Below the pieces are notes generated by a model. It had not been told where the DNA came from. It made no database searches and was given only the letters and a program-made list of their open reading frames with translations. Of a stretch of 64,000 nt of DNA, positions 53,957-63,523 are shown in pieces. This DNA is from Bifidobacterium aquikefiri (GTDB lineage: Bacteria > Actinomycetota > Actinomycetes > Actinomycetales > Bifidobacteriaceae), in NCBI RefSeq assembly GCF_002259795.1, contig NZ_MWXA01000007.1:91887-155886 (forward strand), written 5' to 3'. Within the stretch, counting starts at the first letter, position 1. Every line of letters starts with the position of its first letter. Position numbers and translations under genes: made by a program.

Positions 53957-56900
53957 GTGAGGCTGTGGCGCGTAGGTTTGATCCGATTGCGGTGTCGGCG
54001 GAGAGCACGGTGGTGTCGGAGTACGTGCCCGACGCGTCCGGCGAGGAATCGTATCAGTCAGAGGCTGAACTGGAGAACTCTCTCATAAAGCTGCTCGAGT
54101 CGCAGGCGTATGAGTATCTTTCACTTCATACTGAATCTGATTTGGTGGATAACCTGCGTGCTCAGCTTGAGACTTTGAACGGCATGACGTTCACGGATGG
54201 GGAATGGCAGCGGTTCTTCACGCATAGCATCGCCGACAGGAACGACGGGATCGTTGAGAAGACGGTACGTATTCAGGAGGATTCGGTCCAGGTGTTGCGT
54301 CGTGATGATGGCAGTACGAAGAATGTCAAGCTGATCGACAAGACGGATATTCATAATAACCGTTTGCAGGTGATCAACCAGTATGAGGTGCCGGGCGAAG
54401 CGGATGGTGGCTCGGCGAAGTATTCGAATCGTTATGATGTGACGATTCTGGTGAACGGCTTGCCATTGGTGCATGTGGAGTTGAAGCGGCGTGGTGTGGA
54501 TTTGCGTGAGGCGTTCAACCAGATAGACCGCTATCAGCGCGATTCGTTCTGGGCGGGTTCCGGTCTGTTCGAATACGTGCAGTTGTTCGTCATCAGTAAC
54601 GGAACGCTCACGAAATACTATTCAAATACGACGCGCCGTCAGCATATCAATGAGGCGAAGCGGCAGAGCACATCGTCGACCCATCAAACATCGAACAGCT
54701 TCGAGTTCACCAGCTGGTGGGCTGACGCAAGCAACAAGCCGATCACAGATCTGCGGGCTTTCACGAAGACGTTCTTCGCCAAACACACGATCCTGAACAT
54801 TCTGACACGCTACTGCGTGCTGACGGCAGACAGGATGCTGCTGGTGATGCGCCCATATCAGATCGTGGCCACGGAGCGAATCCTGCAGCGAATCCTCGTC
54901 TCGACGAATTATCGGCAGCTGGGCACAGTGAAGGCTGGCGGCTACATCTGGCATACCACCGGTTCAGGCAAGACTTTGACGAGTTTCAAGACCGCCCAGC
55001 TCGCAACGCGCATGGATGGCGTGGACAAGGTGCTGTTCGTCGTGGATCGCAAGGACCTGGACTATCAAACGATGCGCGAGTACGACCGGTTCCAAAAGGG
55101 TGCAGCGAACTCGAATACGTCGTTCCGTGTGTTACAAAGGCAATTGGAGAATCCTAATGCGCGGATCATCATCACCACGATCCAGAAGTTGGCAGTGTTC
55201 ATAAAGAAAACCCCGCAGCATCCGGTGTACGGCCAGCATGTGGTGATCATCTTTGACGAGTGCCATCGCTCCCAGTTTGGCGACATGCACACGCTGATCA
55301 CCAAGGCGTTCAAACGATACAACCTGTTTGGGTTCACCGGTACGCCTATCTTCTCCATGAACGCAGGAGCCGGTGGCAACCCGAAACTCAAGACCACGCC
55401 GAGGCGTTCGGCGACAAGCTGCACACGTACACGATCGTGGATGCGATCAAGGATAAGAACGTGCTGCCGTTCCGCATCGACTATGTGAACAGCGTGAAGG
55501 TGGGCACGGTGCAGGATGCGCAGGTGTCCGCCATCGACACGGAAAAGGCGCTGCTTGACACTCGGCGGTTGTATCAGATCGTCAAGTACACCTTGGAGCA
55601 TTTCGACCAGAAGACCCGCCGTGCCAGCAGCTATCAGCATGCTCTGGTGACGAACGTGGCTGCCATCGTGCGGTCACGTCATGCCGCTCAGGATACGGTA
55701 GCGGAGATCAAGCAGACCCAGCGGGCGCACGGGTTCAACGCCATATTCGCCACTGCCTCCATCGAAGCAGCGAAACGCTATTACAGCCAGTTCCAGCATC
55801 AGCAGGCGGAGCTGACTCCAGACAGACGTCTCAAAGTCGGACTGATCTACTCGTATGCTCCCAATGCGCAGTCGCAAGAAGGAATCCTCGATGAAGAGGA
55901 CTTCGATCCCAACGCCATGCATGGCGACGATCGTGACTTCCTCGAAGATGCGATCAAGGATTACAACGAGATGTTCGGCACCAGCTACGACACCAGTGCG
56001 GACAAGTTCCAGAACTACTACAAGGACCTCTCCCTACGGCTCAAGAACCGTCAGATCGACTTGGTGATCGTGGTCAACATGTTCCTCACCGGCTTCGACG
56101 CCACCACGCTGAACACGCTGTTCGTCGACAAGAATCTGAAGTTGCACGGGCTTATCCAAGCCTTCTCACGCACCAACCGAATCCTGAACTCGGTGAAGAC
56201 CTACGGCAACATCGTCTCCTTCCGCAATCTGGAAAAAGAGACGAACGAAGCGCTGGAACTCTTCGGCAACAAGGACGCCCAAGGCATCGTGCTTTTGAAG
56301 CCATACAGCGACTATTACCACGAGTATGAGAACAAGGTCCACGAACTCGTCGGCTCTTATCCACTCGGCCAGCAGATTGTTGGTGAGAGCCAGCAGAAAG
56401 CGTTCATCGCACTGTTCGGCAACATCCTCAGACTGCAGAACATCCTCAGCTCCTTCGACGACTACGCCGGTCAAGAGATCATCTCGGAACGCGACAACCA
56501 AGACTATCGCAGCATCTATCTGGACTTATTTGCCGAATATCGCAAGAATGGCAACTCGGACAAGGAAACCATCAACGATGATGTGACCTTCGAAATCGAA
56601 CTAGTTAAACAAGTCGAAATCAACGTCGACTACATCCTCATGCTCGTCGAAAAGTACCGGCAAGAACACGGCAATGGCGAGGACAAGGAGATCCGCTCCG
56701 AAATCAGCCGTGCCGTGGATGCCAGCCCGACCCTGCGCGACAAGAAGGACCTGATCGAAACCTTCGTCGACACAATATCGTTGACCAACCCAGTCGACCA
56801 GGAATGGCAACAGTTCGTCAGCCAGAAACGCGAACAAGAACTCCACACCATCATCAGCGAAGAAAACCTCAAACCCGAATCCACCGAGCAGTTCATCCAG

Positions 56901-57077
56901 AACGCGTTCCGAGACGGCACCCTGCAAACCAGCGGCACCGCCATCACCACCATCCTGCCACCAACATCCCGATTCACCGCTAGCGGCGGCCACGCCGAAA
57001 AGAAGCAACGCGTCATCGATAAGCTCACCGCATTCTTCAAACGATTCACCGGACTAGGGCAGGGAGAAGAACAATGA
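53953..57077 (+). pseudogene. hsdR: Type I restriction endonuclease subunit, broken by a -1 frameshift
   Basis: Motor and nuclease subunit. Frame one (from 53953) carries the N-terminal nuclease (YDVTILVNG... VELKRRG, about 162-178), Walker A TTGSGKT (about 335) and DECHRS (about 435). After GFTGTPIF and NPKLKTT it turns into nonsense and stops at 55488. The rest, beginning EAFGDKLHTYTIVDAIKDKN, continues in another frame to 57077. One base appears to be missing near 55393-55398; no slippery heptamer is there. Restored, the protein would have about 1041 residues. Either a real inactivating mutation or a sequencing error. Confidence 0.9.
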
Positions 57078-57364
57078 TCACAACCAATGAAGCGCCCAAA
57101 ATGCTGGACATAAATCTGTCCATCGAGTTGTCTCCTAAGTTTCTGACCCCAGCACCTATGGATGAACATAATCCAGACTTGGCGATCCTCAAACGGGAAG
57201 ACGGCGAGAAGAAAAACTACATGATCCGCGAAACCAAGAGCAGTGCGTTTGATGAGTTGTTGTGTCCAACTGAAGTTGCCAAAATCAAATGCGGCAAGAA
57301 ACATTTCGCAGCCATCGGCATTGATGAGTACGCCAAATCATCACCGGAAGGGTGGAGAATGTGA
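57074..57364 (+). CDS. Remnant of a type III restriction enzyme (C-terminal nuclease part)
   Basis: The 96-residue product matches the end of type III Res subunits: HNPDLAILKREDGEKKNYMIRETKSS carries a P-D...E-x-K nuclease motif, and EVAKIKCGKKHFAAIG is the conserved block that follows. The helicase part is absent. Its start overlaps the hsdR stop by four bases (ATGA) with a good binding site, so it may still be translated. Probably a decayed res gene fused into the operon by recombination. Confidence 0.7.
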   Translation: MITTNEAPKMLDINLSIELSPKFLTPAPMDEHNPDLAILKREDGEKKNYMIRETKSSAFDELLCPTEVAKIKCGKKHFAAIGIDEYAKSSPEGWRM

Positions 57365-57410
57365 CAATTACATTCCGTGATATTTTCTACCAACTTGCAA
57401 AAGGAGAGTC

Positions 57411-60400
57411 ATGATCGATCATGCGTCGAGTGGTAATGTAAGTCTCTCAAGCCAGAATTCACTCGGCAAAAGCCGGGTAAAGATGAGCAATGATGAGGAC
57501 AGAGTAGGTCCTTGGAAACTGTTCCCTTTAACCCCAAAATTCGACGCGAGCGTGCATGCCCCATATGTTAAAGAATTGGAAGCCTGTCTCAAAAGGCCCG
57601 ATATTCACAATGTCGCCCTCACAGGCAGTTATGGAGTTGGTAAGAGTAGTATTCTTGGAGAGCTTGCTCGAAAACATGCACATGAAGTTGTTCAAATATC
57701 TCTTTCGACACTCGCGCCGATTGATCTAGGAAAAGTAGATAAATCTGTACCTAAACAGGCGACGACTACCACTAATCGAATCCAACAGGAAATAGTCAAA
57801 CAGCTGTTGTATAGCGAACAGCCGAAGGATATGCCTCAGTCACGTTTCAATCGCATAGGAAGACCAAACCTGCGACGCGAGATGATCGCGGCGCTATACG
57901 GTGGACTAGTGTGTGTAGCAACATTTCTTGCCACTAATTGGTATATGGATGTTTTAGCTGCATTCTCGCTCTCCTTTGGAATAATCCAGCATTTACTCAC
58001 TCTTTTGCTGGTCTTCGTATTATTCTCAGCTCTGTCCTTCGGAGCAGTATATATGCTCCATGGACGTGTCCATGTTAGACAGTTTTCTGCCGGTCCTGCG
58101 ACCGTAACACTCGATGAGCAGTCTGTCTCATTCTTTGACCAATATCTTGACGAAATCATGTACTATTTTGAGCGATCAAATAAAACGCTTGTCATTTTCG
58201 AAGACTTAGACAGATTCAATGACTCTGATATCTTCGAAACACTTCGTTCACTCAACATATTGCTAAATAGCACTAAAGAGCGAAAAGATAAACCTATACA
58301 ATTCATATATGCGTTGAAAGATAGCGTGTTTGACAATGAGTCATTGAAAAACGAACAGCAAAAAACTAGAGAGCAGTTAACTGAAGATATTCCAGACATT
58401 GAAGACCCTGCCGAGGCTGAATCAATTCGGGCTAATCGTACGAAGTTTTTTGATATCGTGATCCCAGTTGTTCCATTTATCTCGCATACCACCGCCGGCA
58501 GCCTGATTCGCCAACTGTTGAGCATTTCAGAATTCCATATATCGCCCTCGATTATGGATCTCGCAGGTCGTTATGTAACGGATATGAGACTTCTGAAGAA
58601 TACCTGTAATGAATTCATTATATTCCATAATCGTCTAAATGCCGGTGAAGGGGTAGATGTTGAATTCAACGATGACCAGATTTTTGCGATGATGCTCTAT
58701 AAGAACACTAGTATGCGCCAATTTGAACTGATGCGAATTGGCAAAAGCAACATGGATCGTCTCTATGCAGATTATCGAAACTTAGTATCGCGGAATATAA
58801 GTGGACTGCAAGAAAAAAATCGTGACTTAGAGAGCAAGAAAACTCAAATCAATCAAATTAGCGATAGAAGCAATACACTTGGCGAGAAATTCGATGCCGC
58901 TCTCCAGCTAGTCGCTAAGGTGCATGGTTATACAAATGGAACCCCAAGTTTTAATATTAATTTTAACAATCAAACAATAACTACTGAAGACATGAAAAAT
59001 GAAGCTTTCTGGGATTCGTACATCAAAGTAGCTGACAAACAAAAGATTAAAGTATCAGTTCGAAACGGCTATTATGGTAATTCCCTTAATCTTACATTTG
59101 ATAAAACCGATATCGCTGCAATATCCGACATATCTCTTGATGAGAGTTCATGGGAACCCAACAGGTTGAAAGACCTCTCAAGTCAGATAGATATGCATCG
59201 TGAACAGATTAGTTTCTTACGTTCAGCTGATATGGCTGATTTGATTCCATGCTCAGAATTCACTTTAGCCATAAAGCTACCAAAAACTGAGGAAAATTCA
59301 ATAGATAATAATGAGGGAAAGACCTCTGACAACCACTCATTTAATGAAATTGCACAATATCGACTTGGGAACGGATTGGCTTATGAGTTAGTCAAGAAAG
59401 GTGTACTCAATCGAAATTATGCTTTGTACGCGCAAATGTTCTATGGGGACAGAGTGAGCGCAGCAGCTACAAACTTTATCCATCATCAAATTGAGCCTAA
59501 TCAGATGGATGTCGAATTTTCATTGAACGATAGAGATGTTGCCGATGTATTGCGTATGAATGAAAACCATGATCTTGGTGAACGTGCATTTTATAACATC
59601 TCAATTCTCAGCTACATCCTCGATAAGTATTACGTAGAAAATCAAAGTCAACAACCGGATGTCCGGCTACGCACTGATAAGCTAATCGATGCGCTCTCGC
59701 ATTTGGGAGAAGACGAGAGAAAGTTTCTCCAAGCATATTACGAGTCAGGACAAAACGAGGCAACAAAGGCTGTGTTGATACCACCGTTGCTTCAAAAAAA
59801 CACAAATGTCCTTGAGTTCTTCATTTCAGAAATCAAGCTGAACGAAAGTGACCGTCTACGCTGGACAAATCTTACTTTAGAGAATCTCGACGCTAAGAGT
59901 GAGCTGAAAGAACCTAGGCGATATAATATCAGCGATAAGTCGTGTTCGTTCCTGCGAGAAAATCTTACAGAACTTCTGGTATTAAAACAGGAGGATATTC
60001 ATACCAAAATTGCAGTCGCCATTTCAACAGTCTTACAAAAGGCCGACGCTGTTGCGACTGATTTGAATGTTTTTGCTAATAAATTCGCTCAACAATTTGT
60101 AGTGAGAAACATGTATGAAATCAATCGTGCCAACATGATGATTATAACTGGATCAGCTGGTGTCTCTCTCGACTGCTTGTTATCGGTACAACCTAAATCC
60201 GTGTATAAGAATGTGTTGTCGCATCTACCTGAATACTTGTCAGTACTCGATAGCGGTGATCACACAATAGAAAAGCCTGCTGTAATGTCCGAAGTGCTCA
60301 ATGAAGTGGCTGCACAAGAAACCTTTGATATAAGTCTCGCTGCTCGTCTTATTTCGCGATCTGCAGATGACTGTAAAATAACGGTTCTCGCCGCTATCAA

Positions 60401-61304
60401 AAACGACGACATTTGTGACGAATTAGTAAAACGATCGAAAATCGTGCTTACTTATACAAACGTAATTCTGTATATCAGTATGTCTGATGGTATCAATCAA
60501 AACCTAGCAAAAATGCTGAACGCAGAAAAAGTTATCGTCGATATTCCAAAAGACGAAGAATCTGTTGCCGACAGAAAAGAACTCGCTATGGATATTATAA
60601 ACTCGAAACCTGACCTGCTCGACGTGCCTCTCAAGATCCAGTTGATTGAAGGTATGGAGTTGGAAACTCTCCTGGACGTCAACGAGGAGATGTCAGTTCA
60701 AGATGGTGACTTACCTGCGGAACTTATCAAGCATAAAATCATCGCAGATGATGAGAATACGTTTATTCGCCTTAAGTCAGCAAGTTGGGAGACAAGGGAG
60801 AAGGCTATAGCAATCTCTGAACAGTTTAAGACTTTTATGAATCAGGAACTTATACCCCCAACCGATCTTGATTCTTTCTTGCAAAGCAAACTACTCTCTA
60901 GCGACCTTAAATGTGAAATACTCAATAACTTCACGTTGTATTCAGCGAACGCTGACAAAGAGGGACTTGAAGCTATAGCCAAATTCGCCATTCAGCAGAA
61001 GCGTAAACTGAGTTTTGAGGAGTTTCACATACTTGCGAATGCACAAATTTCATCGTCATTGGTTATCAAATTAATATGTCTCAATCTCAATACAGAAGAC
61101 GCCTTGTCTCTTGAACAAATCCAAACGATACTTAGCCAATTACCTGGGGATTACAATCGCTTACTATCGTCAGAAAATGACCAAGCAAAAATCCCAAAGA
61201 CCACTGAGAATCGCAAATTACTTCAATACTTGAAAAACAACGGATCTACTGTTGCTTCATTTGACGAAATGGATACAGCCTTTGTTGTGAGTAAACAACA
61301 ATGA
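57411..61304 (+). CDS. Large membrane-associated P-loop NTPase, YobI-like
   Basis: A 1297-residue protein resembling the YobI-family P-loop NTPases (KAP-like class). Walker A is GSYGVGKS (about 72-79), two or three membrane segments lie at about 157-216 inside the NTPase domain (as in KAP proteins), and Walker B is TLVIFEDLDRF (about 259-269). The remaining thousand residues are mostly helical, without recognised motifs. AGGAG precedes the ATG at short spacing. The gene is visibly A+T-rich compared with the hsd genes. The next gene follows after 21 bases. Function unknown; a defence role is inferred from context. Confidence 0.8.
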   Translation: MIDHASSGNVSLSSQNSLGKSRVKMSNDEDRVGPWKLFPLTPKFDASVHAPYVKELEACLKRPDIHNVALTGSYGVGKSSILGELARKHAHEVVQISLSTLAPIDLGKVDKSVPKQATTTTNRIQQEIVKQLLYSEQPKDMPQSRFNRIGRPNLRREMIAALYGGLVCVATFLATNWYMDVLAAFSLSFGIIQHLLTLLLVFVLFSALSFGAVYMLHGRVHVRQFSAGPATVTLDEQSVSFFDQYLDEIMYYFERSNKTLVIFEDLDRFNDSDIFETLRSLNILLNSTKERKDKPIQFIYALKDSVFDNESLKNEQQKTREQLTEDIPDIEDPAEAESIRANRTKFFDIVIPVVPFISHTTAGSLIRQLLSISEFHISPSIMDLAGRYVTDMRLLKNTCNEFIIFHNRLNAGEGVDVEFNDDQIFAMMLYKNTSMRQFELMRIGKSNMDRLYADYRNLVSRNISGLQEKNRDLESKKTQINQISDRSNTLGEKFDAALQLVAKVHGYTNGTPSFNINFNNQTITTEDMKNEAFWDSYIKVADKQKIKVSVRNGYYGNSLNLTFDKTDIAAISDISLDESSWEPNRLKDLSSQIDMHREQISFLRSADMADLIPCSEFTLAIKLPKTEENSIDNNEGKTSDNHSFNEIAQYRLGNGLAYELVKKGVLNRNYALYAQMFYGDRVSAAATNFIHHQIEPNQMDVEFSLNDRDVADVLRMNENHDLGERAFYNISILSYILDKYYVENQSQQPDVRLRTDKLIDALSHLGEDERKFLQAYYESGQNEATKAVLIPPLLQKNTNVLEFFISEIKLNESDRLRWTNLTLENLDAKSELKEPRRYNISDKSCSFLRENLTELLVLKQEDIHTKIAVAISTVLQKADAVATDLNVFANKFAQQFVVRNMYEINRANMMIITGSAGVSLDCLLSVQPKSVYKNVLSHLPEYLSVLDSGDHTIEKPAVMSEVLNEVAAQETFDISLAARLISRSADDCKITVLAAIKNDDICDELVKRSKIVLTYTNVILYISMSDGINQNLAKMLNAEKVIVDIPKDEESVADRKELAMDIINSKPDLLDVPLKIQLIEGMELETLLDVNEEMSVQDGDLPAELIKHKIIADDENTFIRLKSASWETREKAIAISEQFKTFMNQELIPPTDLDSFLQSKLLSSDLKCEILNNFTLYSANADKEGLEAIAKFAIQQKRKLSFEEFHILANAQISSSLVIKLICLNLNTEDALSLEQIQTILSQLPGDYNRLLSSENDQAKIPKTTENRKLLQYLKNNGSTVASFDEMDTAFVVSKQQ

Positions 61305-61325
61305 CTCATTATTAAGGCGCAAACA

Positions 61326-63344
61326 ATGCAAATCAATAGAATTGAATCAATATCGAATCTCGGGCTGTACCGTAACTACTCTTGGGCCGATGGGCTACCT
61401 GTTTTTAATTTCTTTAATGTGATATATGGTTGGAACGGAACTGGGAAGACTACCTTATCGAGAGCTTTTTCCGCTTTAGACAATCACCATGTCCCAATAG
61501 ATTATCCAGATATGAGCGCGTCTTTTTTACTCAACTCCGGCAAAAAGGTTTCAGTTGGAGATTCCATCGATATACCTGTTCTGGTGTTCAACCAAGATTA
61601 CGTAGATGCCAATGTCAATTTCGGCCAACAACATTCAAAATCTATATCCGTTGTACTCGGCGAGCAAAACCAGGCATTACTAAAGACAATTAAGTCTGAT
61701 CAAGCTTTATTACAGGTAACAGACAGACGAATTGGCGAACTTAACGATAAATTAACTGTTGCGAAGAAATCACGAGGCAGAGAGTTTACTAACGTTGCGA
61801 AGATGATCAGCCAGGCTACTAAAAACGCTGTTGTTAGAAATTACAATAAGACAAACGCCGAGAAAGCTTTCGACAGAGCAAAATATTTCCAAACGCTTTC
61901 GAAAACAGACTTGAGTAATGCCTCGCAAGCAGTCGCACAACAAGCGAAGGTGAAGATTGGCCCAATAACCATTCAGCAACTGGCGACATCAATAGCTGAC
62001 TCATTATCGTCCGCCAATGAGCTACTTGAAGAGACAGTAGAAAGCAAAATAATCCAACGTTTGCATGATAATCCCGATATAGCTCATTGGGTGGGAAATG
62101 GCATAGAGTTGCAAGAAAAACATAAAAACGATATATGCGAGTTTTGTGGTCACCGAATTTCCGAACAAAGACTTTACCAATTACATCAACACTTCACCGA
62201 AGCAGACCAGCAGCTGAAGAGAGAAATAGACGAACTGATTAAAGCTTTTGAACAGGTTAAAAACCAATGTCAAAATATCCCGATACTCGATCCACTGCAT
62301 TATTACAATGAACTCCAAGGAGAAGTCAGAGCAGTCCAATCAGATATCAAAGACAAGGCTACTCATCTGGTACGGTATCTTGACTATGTAGTACGGAAAC
62401 TTAAAGATAAACGTGACGACACTTCAGCTTCTTTATCCGTGGACACATCGGATACTCTTTCGGATTGGGAATCAAGTATTAAAGATCTGAACGATCTGAT
62501 TGAGCGGCACAATGCAATAACAGACAACTTCGTAACAAAGCAGCAATCTGCAAGCAACGAAATCGAAAATCATTACTTAAGCGGTATTAAAACGATCGTA
62601 GATCAACTCGATGGGTGCATAAAAGAAGCAGTCGATGAATTAAAGGACCTCACTGATGGTGACGCATTGAAGAATATTAGAGGTCGGGACAGTATTGCAA
62701 AGGATATAGCAAGTAATCTCGCGACAATTTCTTCGACGAAATTAGGGTGTAAAAACTTAAATGATGCAATATCCGGTTTCCTTGGAACACGGGAAATTCA
62801 ATTTATGGACGACAGGCAAGAAGGTTTCTCAATCTTACGCCAAAACAAACCCGCTACCCACCTCAGCGAAGGTGAGAAAACAGCCATTGCTTTCATCTTT
62901 TTTGTCACCGAAATTAATTCCCGCCTTTCCACGAGTCAAAACGGAATCCTAATTATAGACGATCCGGTATCAAGTCTCGACTCAACACATCAGTTTCAAG
63001 CTTTCTCCTTTATGAAGAAAGCCACAAAATATGCGTCTCAAGTATTCGTGCTAACGCATAATTTCAATTTACTGAAATTGACACTTAACTGGATTAAGCA
63101 CGATAGTCGTGGGAAACATAGCCTCTACATGATCAAAAACTCTATTTCGGAATCTGATCATCAACGATATGCAACACTCGAAAAGCTTGATCCCTTACTA
63201 GAGAACTTTGAAACGGAATACCAATATTTGTTTGGACTTGTGTACAGCTACAAAGATAATGGGACGATTGAGAATGCTTATACATTACCAAATATATGGA
63301 TAACGTCCGGATTCTTGCGCAGTTTTGAGGTGGTGGGAGCATAG
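61326..63344 (+). CDS. AAA_13/RloC-like ABC-type ATPase with zinc hook, 3' end lost to an IS
   Basis: SMC/ABC-type ATPase of the class that includes RloC and PrrC anticodon nucleases. Walker A GWNGTGKTT (about 35-43), coiled coil with a CEFCGHRI zinc-hook pair (Cys 271 and 274), signature HLSEGEKTAIAF (about 513), Walker B ILIIDDPVSSLD (about 540) and LTHNFNLL. The host sequence stops after LPNI (residue 657); the last 15 residues are read from IS DNA. The family normally continues beyond this point, so any C-terminal toxin domain is missing. Confidence 0.85.
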   Translation: MQINRIESISNLGLYRNYSWADGLPVFNFFNVIYGWNGTGKTTLSRAFSALDNHHVPIDYPDMSASFLLNSGKKVSVGDSIDIPVLVFNQDYVDANVNFGQQHSKSISVVLGEQNQALLKTIKSDQALLQVTDRRIGELNDKLTVAKKSRGREFTNVAKMISQATKNAVVRNYNKTNAEKAFDRAKYFQTLSKTDLSNASQAVAQQAKVKIGPITIQQLATSIADSLSSANELLEETVESKIIQRLHDNPDIAHWVGNGIELQEKHKNDICEFCGHRISEQRLYQLHQHFTEADQQLKREIDELIKAFEQVKNQCQNIPILDPLHYYNELQGEVRAVQSDIKDKATHLVRYLDYVVRKLKDKRDDTSASLSVDTSDTLSDWESSIKDLNDLIERHNAITDNFVTKQQSASNEIENHYLSGIKTIVDQLDGCIKEAVDELKDLTDGDALKNIRGRDSIAKDIASNLATISSTKLGCKNLNDAISGFLGTREIQFMDDRQEGFSILRQNKPATHLSEGEKTAIAFIFFVTEINSRLSTSQNGILIIDDPVSSLDSTHQFQAFSFMKKATKYASQVFVLTHNFNLLKLTLNWIKHDSRGKHSLYMIKNSISESDHQRYATLEKLDPLLENFETEYQYLFGLVYSYKDNGTIENAYTLPNIWITSGFLRSFEVVGA

Positions 63345-63523
63345 CCCGTCCTGTGTGTACGATTTTCAATCGCTGAAAGAGAAAACCGATTGGAAAGCAG
63401 GTACGGGCCATGGATAACGTCCGGATTCTTGCGCAGTTTTGAGGTGGTGGGAGCATAGCCCGTCCTGTGTGTACGATTTTCAATCGCTGAAAGAGAAAAC
63501 CGATTGGAAAGCAGGTACGGGCC
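63296..63523 (+). repeat. 114-bp tandem direct duplication of the IS left end
   Basis: 63296-63409 and 63410-63523 are identical, both beginning ATGGATAACGTCCGG and ending GGTACGGGCC. Copy one breaks the AAA_13 gene; copy two leads into the transposase, whose ATG stands where the third unit would start. It may come from slippage, or from insertion of one element into the start codon of another. Confidence 0.9.

Noticed and set aside
55383..55404. Programmed -1 frameshift in hsdR
   Set aside because: No slippery heptamer or downstream structure was found at the junction; a missing base explains it better.
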